Of a DNA stretch of 64,000 nt, positions 1 to 11,151 are shown one piece after another (the stretch's first letter is position 1; every line of letters begins with the position of its first letter). The notes under the pieces were generated by a model that was not told the origin of the DNA, ran no database searches, and saw only the letters and a list, made by a program, of their open reading frames with translations. Source of the DNA: Pseudisothecium myosuroides (lineage: Eukaryota > Streptophyta > Bryopsida > Hypnales > Lembophyllaceae); the NCBI GenBank assembly GCA_951799445.1, contig CATOGU010000195.1, positions 59,429-123,428 on the forward strand, in the 5' to 3' direction. A program made the position numbers and the translations under genes.

Positions 1-44
1 TCGAGAAGATGGAGAAAGAAATGTTTCTGTTGAAAAGCAAGTAG
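1..44 (+). CDS. 3' end of second copy of a small unknown gene (partial)
   Basis: The first 44 bases encode the last 13 codons and TAG stop of the same protein that is read from the minus strand at 13339-13839. The copy is in the opposite orientation and begins in mid-codon, with the rest of the gene to the left of the window. The visible residues (EKMEKEMFLLKSK) are identical to the copy at 13339. So the inverted duplication contains a gene that may be expressed from both copies. Confidence 0.7.
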   Translation, partial: EKMEKEMFLLKSK

Positions 45-782
45 CTTTTGGCGTACGCGTACGTTTCTCTCGTTTGCTTTTTCTACCTTGTTCAATTCGT
101 TTTCAATTCGGATTTGTACTGGATTTGTACTGCTTCTAAGAGTATCTGGTGGTGGTGGTGGTTGTAGGTTGAGTTCATTTTTCCCCGTTATTTAGATCAT
201 TTGACCTCGGTTTCTAGCAAGAAGCTTCGTGGGGTTCTCCAAGAGGGCGTTTGTAGCTTTAAGTGGAGATAATTTTGACGGAATACTGAAATTCTCTTGG
301 TCACCTGGTACGACTATGCAACATTGGTATTGACTTTGCAATACCGTATTTGAATGTCGATTTCACTACTCGGTGAAATGGAGTTGCCTGTCGTGACCAA
401 TGTTAGTCTGGACTTTATTTGTAGTTGATACTCAACAATTTTGTGTACTCGATACTTGAATACCCTAACTGAGACTGACTGTAATTTCCGATTCCAGCAA
501 AATTGGATCCTACATCGAGTTCACCAGTGCAACACAAACCCTTCCTTGGCAGTTGCTTTGTTGTTGCAACTCCCGTGTTGTCCATCAAGTGCACATTCGC
601 ATCTAGATTAGCCACATTGCCATTACTCGTCTTTTCAAAAGTCCAACTTGCTATATCTCGCAAACCGTGATACTTACATGGTGGTTTCTTTCACCATTGG
701 ATGCGCAATATGTGAAAATGGGGAGGTAGCCAAAATTCCCGCCCTAAAAGAGTATGTCCAAAATTCGGGGATATCCATGTAA

Positions 783-810
783 CCCTAAACCCTAAACCCT
801 AAAACCCTAG
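783..810. repeat. Short interstitial telomere-type repeat (CCCTAAA)n
   Basis: Three to four CCCTAAA-like units in tandem; the mirrored copy is at about 12577-12602 in the other arm. Further short tracts occur at 3127-3152, about 3247-3273 and 16195-16214. They are too short to be a chromosome end and look like scattered microsatellites or repair scars. Confidence 0.8.
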
Positions 811-894
811 TGAAATTTGGGCCAAAAATATGGAAATCTCTACCCACAGGTACTTGCCCAAAGACGTTATGTTGCTCCAAAATTCACCTTGGTC

Positions 895-907
895 TTTTAG
901 GGGTTAA
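895..907 (-). mobile_element. Lone terminus of the TTAA-CCCCTAA element family
   Basis: TTTTAGGGGTTAA is one end of the repeat family described at 15488, 25312, 26684 and 62031. Its mirrored copy in the other arm starts at 12476. The partner terminus is not recognisable nearby. Internal blocks typical of the family (for instance around 970-1100 and 1140-1260) lie on the other side of the terminus, so adjoining copies are probably rearranged or nested. Confidence 0.45.
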
Positions 908-2278
908 GAATATGCACCCTATGTTTATATTTGTTTTTTTTCAATATCAAAAATTGAATTAAATAAAGGCCTTCAAAGACCCTAATAGAGTAGAGATTCC
1001 CTAACTACCCTCATAACTTTCATTTCACCAATCAAAAAAGAATGATCAAAAAAACCTTCCACATATACCTAAATCTATAATCCTAGTTTCAATTTTCTTT
1101 AATTTTTAAAAGTGATTTTTTAAGATTTTCTTGAGTTGCCCACTAATAAATGAAAATGATATATCATGCAATAACTTTTTAACCATGCAGTCAAAAGTTA
1201 TGAAAATTGTTGGGCCTCAAAGCTACTCCTTGGGCATGTATTGTGAGAATTTAAAAAAAAAAAAAAAAAATTCCATTTATAGGAAGTTGCCTCAAATTGC
1301 TATATTGACCTAAACACGGTGTTTTGTCCTTTATGGATTAAATGCAACTCTCCATGGGATATTTTCTTGCTTGCCCATCTTACTACTGGAATAAGTGCCT
1401 TTTATTTTCAATTTAGAAATATAGAGAACTTAGATTTTCTTCCTCCCTTATACACAAATCCAATCCAATTTCTTAGGAATTCAAATTAAATTTGTTTGCT
1501 TCTTTTCTTTCCCAAGACCCTCAATTGAATCCTACACCCTAAAACCACTTTTACCTTCCCAATTTTGTAGTGCCAAAATTTTAGTGAAAAAGGTTCAAAG
1601 TTTCATGAAGCCTTGCAATATATCTTAAGAAGTTTATTTTCTACCCTTAAGTGTAGATAATTTGCAATTTGTGTGGGCAAAGTTTTTGAAATTTATTCCC
1701 TCCATTTTCATACTACTAGATGAAATAATCTAAGATTAGGTGTGCAAAAAAAAAGGTCGAATTAGGTCACTTTTTTAATCCAAATGGTTTTATATTGTTA
1801 TTTGGTCTTTTTGATTTAGCACCCTTATGAATATTGATTTCTCAAAATAAATATTCTAGATGAAATTATACCCATTTCTAATGTCTCTAAAGCCTTGGAG
1901 TAGATTATTATGTACAAGTCCCCAAAATAATTACCTTCTAAAGACCTATAAATCCTAAACCCTAGAATTATAGCTAGGATGTAGATGGTTTACTATTGTA
2001 CCGAAATCAATTGAATTGACATTTTTCAATATTCTAAATCCATTTTCTATATTTTGGATGTAAATATACGCATTGGCTCCTATTGGAGGCTTAATAAAAT
2101 AAGTACCCAAAACTTTATCCAAGAACAGAGGGATTCACCCTACAACTTTTATTTAACATTAAGTAAAAGACAATCATTTAATAACTTAAACCCAAAGCCC
2201 TTAATCCAAGGCATTGCACCTCCTCTAATTGTAGTCATAAATCATTTGTTTCAGTCCTACCAAGATGCAATGGTAGGT

Positions 2279-5200
2279 ATGGACCCTATAGCAAGAAGCT
2301 ACCATAATGTGGCACATTCGGTGTAAATCATTACACCCCATTAACAAAGGTATATACATTGTGTACCTTTTCCTTTGTTAATTTGTGTCGACTTTTGCTA
2401 ATTTGTGCGGTTTTAGGCCTACCTTGATTGGTTTTTGGCTGTGATTCCAAGAGTAACACTCTTGCATTCTAATTCATCACCCCAAAAAAGTTATGGTTGT
2501 TTTTAGTCCACAATTTTCAACGTTGGCAGCAAGTTCTACCAGGGTTTTTTATTTTTTATTTTTTGGAGGTGTGGCCCTATCTTTTGCAATATTGTTTCAA
2601 ATGAAGAATTTTTGCCCCCCATCTGGATTGATTTTTTTCCTTCTTTCCAACGGGACAAGTTTCGCCTTCAAATTCATCCCGAGGAAAAAGTTACATTTGG
2701 AAGGCACTTCTTCTTCAAACTCAATGCTTTCATTTGGGTTTAGGGCCTTCCACTGTTTGGGGTTTAGGGTGTTTTTGTGGCCTTTTTTTCATAATTCTAC
2801 CTCACTCATGAATTCATTTGAATTTTTGATCCCTCCTCTTTTGTGGAAGAAATGTAAGGGGGCCATGTTCAAAGGATTTAGGCCTCATTCTTAGGGATGT
2901 TTTTTATGATGAGAATTCGTGCCTTCTTTCAAGATTTTGTTTGTCCTTTTTTCAAAAGACATTTTGAGAGTTTAGGGTTGCAATAGTTTTGGTTTTTATT
3001 TGCATACCATCCATGGTTAACATGTCCGGCGACCCCTCTACCGTAGCAATCGTCTTAGACAAAAATGAAGAGCCATTCAGGGAGATGAAAGGATTTGGGG
3101 CTTATGGCCCTAAACCGCTTCTATGTAGGGTTTAGGGTTTAGGGTTTAGGGTTCACTAAAAACAACAATAGTAGGGGGAATGAGGGTTGATTTCATTGAC
3201 CTTTGGGTAGTATAGCCATAATCAAAGCTAATTTTCAAAAGGAAAAAGGGTTTAGGATTTTAGGGTTTAGGGTTCATTAGAAACAACAATAGTGGGGGAA
3301 TGAGGGTTGATTTCATTGACCTTTGTGTAGTAGGGTCATAAATAAATCTAATTTAGATTTATGTGTATGGATTTATATATATGTGGAAAGCTTTGAATCA
3401 TCTCATTTTGATTTATGAGTCAAACGTTATTAGGATTTTTAGTTTGCAAGCAGTTATAGATTGTCTATTCTAAAATAAACTTTAAAGTTGTTTATTTCAC
3501 TCAATTTTCAATTTTTTTCAAAAAAAATAAAATTGTAGGATGTAGATTGTTTATTACAATATTGCTACCATTGGGATTGGCATTTTCCAATTCCACAATT
3601 AAACTCTTAACAATTTAGTTTTGAACCATTCTCTACTTCTTTCTACATACTATTTTGTTAGGGTATGTTGTACAATTCCAAATAATCTGAAAAATTTCAA
3701 GCATGTAGCCAACTTGTCCCAAAGAATGAATTCAAAGAAGCACAACCATTTTAGAAATTTTTTCATAATAATCTGACCTTGTGAAGTACGGCTGCCCGGT
3801 TTTTTGAAGGGCCCAAAAGGAACTATGCCACTTCAAACGCTAATATCTTCCAATCTACACAATTGAAATTGGATTAATTTCTTCCACATATTCTCAAACC
3901 AGAGTACTACAAGATCCTACAGTGACATGTGTCCAAAATGGATAATTTTCAAAATTTTGGTACTTGTACTAGAAATGGCAATTTTGGAGCATTTTTGGTG
4001 AGAACACAATCAAGGAACTTTAGGGGTTAATTTAACACATCTCAAACCAAATTGCAAGGTTTAGGGGGACTAATGGGAATTCATATTGGGGTTTGGATAG
4101 CTTGTAAAAGAAGCTAAGCCATAGTAGGTATTTTATCTACAGTTCAATTCCTAGTTCATTTAACCCGTAATGGTCCAAGCATCCCAAAAGTAGATGTGCC
4201 TTGGTTAACCCCTAAAGTTTAGCTTTTGGAAAATAAGGCAACTGTACTTCAAAAGGTGGGTTACAAGGGTATCATATGGCTTTTTGACATCTTATTTATA
4301 GCTTTTTAATATTGGACCTCCCCCCCCTATTTTGGAGGTCTACAAATTCAATGGTGTAAATAAATAGCCATAAAATTTCACAGTTTGTGAGATATGGCAA
4401 CTTTGACTTTAGAGTCGAGAAGGTTGACTTGGCGATTGCAAATCCAATTTGAAAAGTTTCAAAGTGAGAGGTACATTGATCAAAATGGTTTAGGGTGGAT
4501 GTTGGAGCCCTTGGTTGTTGGATATATTTGGGGTGCTTTACATCTAAATTATCAAAATTCTTATCATGGAATTGAAAAATTGACAATCCAAATGATTTAG
4601 ATACAATAATAAACAATCTACATCCTATATTTCTATTTTTTTTCAAAAAATATTGGAAATAGAGTTAAGCAAACAACATCAAAAGTTATTTTAGAGTTTA
4701 AAATCTATAACTACTCCAAAACAAGAACTCTTCATAACTTAAAACTCGCTCATCAAAATGGAATGATATAAAGTTTTTGTATATATATGAATCTTGGAAA
4801 ACCAATTTCAAATTTTGGTTCTTAAAATAGTGATTTAGGGTGGGTCATTGCAAGAAAGGGCGTCCAAAAAGCATAGTTACAATATTCAATTTTTACTTTG
4901 GGTTTAGAGTCTTTAAAATTTACCTAACAAGACGTGTGGTCCCCAAAGAATCACCTACAAAATCATATACGTAGTATTGTATTGCACAAAGTTGGATCTA
5001 TTGTAAAGATTAATTTTTTTTCTAATAGTCTTTACCTCCAAAACATTGCTCTATTAATGACAAAGAACAAAACATTGGAAGCAATAGAATATAACAAATG
5101 ATTGAGATCGTCAAGTAATTGAATGATCAACACATGCCGCACAAGTTGAATTCAACACGTAGAGCTGCAATCCCAAAACTAAGACTTGTTTAGAACCACA

Positions 5201-7814
5201 TGAAATTCCAACCTAAGAATCCCTAAATCCCTAAGTTGTTCTTTTAATATGTAAATGGTCTTCATGAGAAAAACATTGAAATAAAGACTTTTTATCTATG
5301 CAATTGATTTTGAGGTTCTTGTGGCATTTGACTTACATTTGTACCACATAGATCTTCAAAATAAGATGTTGTAAATATTTGAAAATAACTAAAATGCTTT
5401 ATGTCAAGCTTCATTTTTAGTAGAAAAAGTAAGATCTTAAAAATGAATTTTGAAAATAAATAGAATCAAATGATGGAAGTAATAGAATCTCATAGTGCAT
5501 ATTATGTAGTCAAAATGTAGTAAAAAAGGTAAAAAAGTTCAACTACAAGATCCTTTAGTTAACTTGTCCGAGTACACCCTCCTAAAATATCATAGTGAGA
5601 AACTTTAACAATTGCAACATCATGATGCTTCAATTTTAAAAGAAGTATTTTCAACTCCTTCCAAATGGTTAAGTTTCATCTTTCAAACTTTTTATCCAAA
5701 GATGTATTTGTCCTACAACTTACATTTTTCCACAATATGTTGAAGAAATACATTGGGAATACATGTGAAAAAATTCAAAAAGAAATTCATATTCATGCTT
5801 GAAAAAAGTAATAAGTAGAAAGATGTAAAATATGATTAAATTACTAAATTGTTAAGAATTTAGTCATAGAATTAAAAAATTCCTATCCCAATAGTTGTAA
5901 TGTTGTGCTACTTGTCTACTTTGCCCCAAAATAATTCCGTGGTTTAAAAACATGGGTTAAAGTAAGCTCAATTTGGAATTACACTAGAAAAAACAAATAT
6001 GAACATAACAATTTCTTACAATACAATATTGTAGTGGTACACATATTGCAAGTATACAATATTGTATCACATACTTTAAGCACACGGAACCGTTTTCTTT
6101 TTTGCAAAATCTGAGGCTTACTTTGACTCATGTTCTCAAACCACGGAATTGTTTTGGAGCAAAGTAATAATAAACAATCGAAATTCATTTTTAATTTTTT
6201 TCCTAAACTATTGAAAATTGAGTTCAAAATTGAGTTCAAGACTTCAAAGTTTATTTTGGGGTAGAGATTCCATAACTGCCCTCAAACTAAAACTTTACAT
6301 AATTTTCATCTTATTAATCAAAATAGAATGATTCAACTCTTTTTAAACATATATAAGTATAGAAAACCAATTTCAAGTTTTTATTTTTAAAAAAGTGATT
6401 TTTTTAAGCTTCCCAAGCTACCTGAGCTTCAATAGAAACTACAATTCATATAATAAATTTTTATGTAGTCAAATAGTATGAAAATTGTTGCACCTTGAAG
6501 CTACTCCTGGACCACATGGTGTGTGAAAATTTTGTAGAAAAAGAAAACAAACTTTATTTGTAAATGGATGACTCAAAATGCTATGTTGCCTAAATAACAT
6601 ACTTATTTTATTTACTTTAGGGCTTTAACGGTTAGTTGCACTTTGAATAGAAGTCATATTGAATATTAAGAATGGTGAGTACATAGACGATTTTGGATGT
6701 TCTCACTTTCATGTCATATTGGTTATAATTAATTTCTTAACGCATAAATCCTTTCTTGAATTTTTTATAAATATATATTATTTGCCTCAATTTCATGAAA
6801 TTCATCATACAAAAAGTTTTAAAAAATAGTAGTCAAGCATTGGTGTGAATTGATGAGATCTATGGTCACCACTAAAAGTCTTTGGAACCTCCTTGTTCAT
6901 TGTCTAGAATTTGGACGTCGGAGAGCTAAGGGGTTAAAGAGACATGTGTTTCACAGTATTAGAGGGTGGATACTCCATAGTCTTTCTCCATCACAATCTT
7001 AGAACATCTTTTATCAGATTTGTTTTTTATAATGTTTAGACAAAAGTGCATTATTGTTTATAAAACTTCCATTTGAAGGACATCTTTTTATCCATCGAGG
7101 GGAAAGTTTCTTGTATGGTGAATTAGAAGGAATACCATTTAGATGAGACCAATTCCAAAATCGTGTTGCTAACTTGCTAAGGCTTGCACGATTTCAGGAC
7201 GAAGAAAGAGCATTCTGTCTTACATTTGTAATAAATGATTTGAGAAGCAAGAATAGCAAGGTTTGACCTTTGTGATGCTTTATACTTTGAAGGAAGAAGA
7301 AAGCATTTTTGGTTTATACAGAATTCGTAAATGAACTGTTCCCCAATGTATAAAGATTGCAAGATAGTTCTCACAAATTTCACATGATAATTACAAAGAA
7401 TAATGAAGTTACATCCAACAACAAATCAATTCATCTCCACTAGATCTAGCAGTGGACAAATATCTACAAGGCACAAGTTACCAAGGATGCCATGTCATAT
7501 ACATCCCAACTAGTGTTCATCCCACGTTGACTGAATCAAAACATCCATTCCTCAAAAAAAAAGAACAAATAATATGACAATCTCCTTATGATCCATGGTG
7601 GCAGGTCAGAACATTCTTCACTTTTGTGCCCAACCCTTGCTTATCCTTCTCATAAAATGGCAGTTCACCCAAAAGCTTCAACTACTCAGCTTTGTCCTTC
7701 AACTCGGCAGGTTCCCATTTTTGAACCTCCGCTTGCTCAGCTATCTACACTTTGGAAGGGATTCTCCGCTTCATTGGAATGCACCAGAAACACCAAAAAA
7801 TTAGATGATGGTTG
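2279..7814. other. AT-rich spacer of the inverted duplication; no gene recognised
   Basis: About 70% A+T by eye. It contains dispersed, diverged copies of the TTAA-CCCCTAA repeat family: a right-type end with TTAA at 4027-4030 and a left-type end with TTAA at 4205-4208, plus internal blocks at about 3835-3930, 4700-4810 and 6255-6530 that match one another. A 133-codon open frame at 2493-2894 has no recognisable domain and a low-complexity, F/L-rich translation; I regard it as chance. Confidence 0.6.
3127..3345. repeat. Tandem duplication of a 121-bp unit that starts with TTTAGGG repeats
   Basis: Two direct copies offset by 121 bp. Each opens with a TTTAGGG tract, followed by GTTCA(C/T)TA(A/G)AAACAAC and a shared stretch through TGATTTCATTGACCTTTG. 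The telomere-type tract is therefore part of the duplicated unit. Confidence 0.8.
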
Positions 7815-8450
7815 CTATACCCGCTCAGCTTGAGTGTGTGAATCAACAATAAATTTCTCACATTCTTCTTTGGCACGTGCACTCATTCTTACTGCCTCCT
7901 CCCTTGGCACTTGCGACAATCCTATGGGCTTTAACCTACATAGTTGTTGTAACAAGCTCAAAAATATACGCAAACAATGCATACTCACAAAACAATCAAC
8001 ATGACAATGTTTAAAACTGATTATTATTATTCTGAAACTGAAATTGGAAACAACAAAATCTACCTCGGCATTGCAGATAGATTGCTCCGCCTTTGCCTCC
8101 TCACGCTTTTTGAGCTCAACAGCTTTTGCTTCATCCTTCATCTTCTTTTGCTCAACCTTTGACTGCATCTCATCCCAATGAGCTAGATCAATAGCTATTC
8201 CAAGCCTAAAGCATCGAGCAATCAAGTTTGATGATGCAAACTCACCAACTTGGATTCAGAGAAAAGCCAAGGTTGAGAATAATTCATTCCGTGACAAAGC
8301 AACAAATTAAGAAATAAAAAGTCCTGAAAGAAAACCTCGACAGTTGCAGCCCGTGCTTCAGCCTTGCGGTTTAGGATAGTAGCCAGGCATTGACCTCAGA
8401 TTCAACCCTCTCTTTGTGCGCACTACCAAAAGCCTCAGCCTTCTCTTTCT
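7815..8450 (-). pseudogene. Remorin-like coiled-coil gene fragment, degraded
   Basis: On the minus strand three pieces of a charged, A/E/K-rich coiled coil can be read. The first, at about 8340-8450 (KEKAEAFGSAHKERVES and, after a frameshift, ILNRKAEARAATVE), is followed by 8100-8225 (LAHWDEMQSKVEQKKMKDEA) and then 7815-7940. A plausible GT-AG intron lies between the last two (donor after GCCGAG at about 8064, acceptor TATGTAG near 7941). The spacing of W/A/E/K heptads recalls the C-terminal domain of plant remorins, plasma-membrane scaffold proteins, but no diagnostic residue decides it. Frameshifts make it non-functional. It could be another coiled-coil protein. Confidence 0.35.
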
Positions 8451-8738
8451 ATACTGTGGGAGACCTCGTACCTGAGTGGTCACCGTTTCAGTTTAGAAGC
8501 TCCAAGTACGTCCGTCAGATTTCTAAAAGGAAAAGAGTGAACTAAATCGGCTAGGATGCGTCCACAGACATTCCTTGTAACTTTCGATATCTATTCTAAG
8601 TTTGGGTTGCTATCTCTGTCTCTAGAGTAGGACAAACAATAGCCTCAAGAATACACTTTCTTTATTATGTACTTTTTATTGATTCTATGACTTTCTTGTG
8701 CATGTTCTTACAACGCAATTACTGCAAATAATGTGCAG

Positions 8739-8885
8739 CTTACAGATTTTGGTCTTTCAAGAGTAGGCCTTATCAACAGCACGGACGATCTATTAGGCCC
8801 TGCCGCAACTGCGACTATGCTTATGGAGGAGTCTGAGAAAAATCAGTGCCTTTCTCCTAAGCATGTCCATCAGATCACGCCATGA
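8739..8885 (+). pseudogene. Exon fragment of an IRE-type AGC protein kinase
   Basis: After an acceptor-like TGTGCAG the frame reads LTDFGLSRVGLINSTDDL and then GPAATATMLMEESE before a TGA. LTDFGLS-VGLINSTDDL is the DFG activation segment characteristic of plant IRE (INCOMPLETE ROOT HAIR ELONGATION) family AGC kinases. No other kinase exon is visible on either side and the fragment ends in a stop, so this is an isolated captured or relic exon in the duplication spacer. Family assignment is strong; function is not expected. Confidence 0.8.
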
Positions 8886-10466
8886 ATAACGATAAGAAGT
8901 ACTCTATTGAGAGTTTCAGGTTCTCCCAAAAAAATTAGGTTTTTCCATTTCGCTACAAAAGTTTGCGATATTTGCCAGTGCGATCGCAAAGCAGGTAAAA
9001 AGATTCCGCAGGCACTCTCCAGCAGCATGTCTTGAATTCGAAATCATTGGAAAATCTGACCAGTCTAATAATAGTAAATAGGCTGAGTAGCAAAACGGTT
9101 TTGGGTCACAAACTAGCGAGACCGTGGAGATTTTTAGATGGAGATGGAGTTTGATTGGGTTTTTTCAAAATGTGAATCGTTATCTTTGGGAGAGGGAGAG
9201 GGACTTGTAGCATTATGGAGATTGTTGCTTGTGGGAGACTCTGTTGTGATGAGGATGCATGGAGTATCTCAACTCTTTCAAGATGGTTCATTTCTGATTA
9301 ACGGGCTTGAGAGTCCTATTTACATATTCTGTTTTGAGCTTTCTATTTCGTTCTATTCAGTTAACAGTATTAGCTGTGAAAGGGCTGGATATTATCTTTT
9401 CGCTTTCATTCATGATCCTCTTTTGCTTGGCAGAGTTCCACACGTTTGCTAGAAACATTCGTGTACGTTTGCCTCCGTCGTGGATGGTATTTGGAAGAAT
9501 CAATTCACCTGAAGATTCACCTCTGCGGCACACAAATGACGGACAAGTCTATTTGAAACTCTTGTACTGCTCCTCTTCTAGGTATTTGCCTGCATTGCTG
9601 CATTTACAATCCATGATATGTGATTTGGTTCGTAGTTGAACTGCATCTGGATGTCAGAGACTCAGAGTTGGAGCAGGTCATGAAATATACCTACTTGGGA
9701 GGCTACAAGTTTGAAAGCTATTGAAATCTTGATTTGTGAACCCTGGTCGCAGCACAATTCTCTCCGGCAAACCCTAATCCTGGAGCAAATTCCTCAGATC
9801 AAGCTCCCTCAGATCAAGTACTGCTTGAATGCGGTATGTCACTGAAGGTAGAGCCGACATGCATGCAACCCACGGCGTGTGATTCAAGCTGAGATCCCAC
9901 GTCCGCCTGCAATTCAAATTGCATCCTTGCCTCGCTCGGACCCAGTCTCCTGTAACGGAACTCTACTTTCGTAGAGAAATCTACCGAGTGAGGATTACGC
10001 CTACGAACGACTACTCTAAAGCACCGAACCCATAATACAAAAATTAAGTTCAATCCTCAAGCAACAGCAGCGATCCCCAACCCCCAAGAAATTCACAGAC
10101 TAAGCATGAAAAGGTGAGAAGACTTCCTCAACGTTGCAATTAAGAATACTTGCGCTTCCAGGAAGCTCCGTCCGTTGCAGCATCGCTCCACACTTCATCC
10201 TCCACAGTAAATACCGTGCGCCCGAAAACCCTCATTACGCCGGCGTCCCCGGCGCTCCCCGATCCCGACGTTCCCCTTAGGCCGCGGCGTTCCCAATGTT
10301 GGGAACGTCACCCTTTCCTGTAGGGGACCTTAAAAATTAGGGTTTAGGGTATAGATTATATGATTGAGACATGTAAATGAACCATTAGAAAAATTCCATT
10401 GGATTCAGAAACATATCAAGATGTGGTAGCCATAGATTTAGGAGATCAAGGTGTGCTAAAAGGGTC
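8886..10466. other. No confident gene; less AT-rich stretch
   Basis: Overlapping open frames of about 60-110 codons on both strands (9106-9639, 9814-10053) have no recognised domain. Base composition is closer to exon-like than the flanks, and about 9560-9640 carries donor/acceptor-like signals, so decayed exons are possible. 10200-10310 is GC-rich and contains the inverted repeat at 10288-10307. Confidence 0.4.
10288..10307. repeat. Short inverted repeat (9-bp arms, 2-bp centre)
   Basis: CGTTCCCAA-TG-TTGGGAACG inside a GC-rich patch just before an abrupt return to AT-rich sequence. It could be a protein-binding dyad; nothing downstream supports an operator role. Confidence 0.5.
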
Positions 10467-10686
10467 CCTATACCTCGTAGATACAAGAATACAGTGCATT
10501 CGGGGGTACATGGTTACATCTTTCTCAAAGGAGGTACATCGGTGTAACCTGTCCCGTGTAAATGCGTGTAGTCCTTTGTAAATGCGTGTAGTCTTTTGTA
10601 ACCGGGGGTTTGGGGTTGGTACAGGTGCTAGCCGTCTACCTACCACTGTATCTTGACAGGACTTAAACAAATCATTTATGACTACA
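10467..10686. repeat. Dispersed repeat, copy 1
   Basis: One of three local copies of an unnamed repeat (others at 10954 and 14306). It shares ACAAGAATACA(G/A)TGCATT, GGGGGTACA, TACATCTTTCTCAAAG and CCGTCTACCTACCA. An internal arm pair GGTTACA...TGTAACC can form a stem. This copy carries a duplicated GTAAATGCGTGTAGTC(C/T)TTT. Confidence 0.75.
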
Positions 10687-10953
10687 GTGCATTCCATTGA
10701 TTCATGCGCGCAGACCCAGTTAGGGTCCATGCTGCCCTTTCAATGGACTTCCATCTGGAGAATATAAATATTACAATATAATTCAATGAAAAGTTCAATT
10801 CAAAAGTACTTTGGGGTTAGAAATATTCAAAAGTTAAATATTCAAAATATTCAAAAGTTAATCAAGTTAGATGGTTTGCTTTTTAATAGTACCATTCTTC
10901 AAATATTTTGCAACCACCCATCGAATTACAAAGTTATTATTTTGTAGGATCCA

Positions 10954-11151
10954 CCTATACCTCGCAGCTACAAGAATACAGTGCATTTGGGGGTACACGG
11001 GTACATCTTTCTCAAAGGGGTTTCATTGGTGCAACTTCTCCTGTGTAAATGAATGGAGTCCTTTATAAATGCGTGTTCCGAGTTACAAGGGTGCGGCCGT
11101 CTACCTACCATTGCATCTTGGCAGGACTGAAACAAATGATTTATGACTACA
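10954..11151. repeat. Dispersed repeat, copy 2, at the inner breakpoint of the inverted duplication
   Basis: This is the same repeat as at 10467, more diverged in its middle. Its 3' portion (GTCTACCTACCATTGCATC...) runs into the right duplication arm, so the inner breakpoint of the palindrome lies inside this repeat. The left arm also stops at GGTAGGTA. Confidence 0.75.

Larger units (their letters stand above)
1..2278. repeat. Left arm of a large inverted segmental duplication
   Basis: Base 1 pairs with base 13382 and the sequence reads as the reverse complement of about 11103-13382 with only scattered substitutions (for example one base in the 415-663 open frame). Divergence is slightly higher near 370-385. 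The inner breakpoint falls in the motif GGTAGGTA near 2278, beyond which the arms differ completely. The outer end is not reached because the window starts inside the arm. High identity over 2.3 kb of mostly non-coding DNA indicates a recent duplication or a conversion-maintained palindrome; the spacer is about 8.8 kb. Confidence 0.93.

Noticed and set aside
783..810. Chromosome end (telomere)
   Set aside because: Only three to four units, flanked by ordinary sequence on both sides and mirrored inside a duplication arm.
1131..1313. 60-codon frame present in both duplication arms (also 12070-12252)
   Set aside because: It is a poly-K-ending frame within AT-rich repeat sequence; conservation only reflects the recent duplication.
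2493..2894. 133-codon plus-strand ORF
   Set aside because: F/L-rich, low-complexity translation, no start context, domain or splice signals; likely chance.
9814..10053. 79-codon minus-strand ORF rich in arginine
   Set aside because: No recognised domain; the region is GC-richer and stop-poor, so the frame is not convincing.
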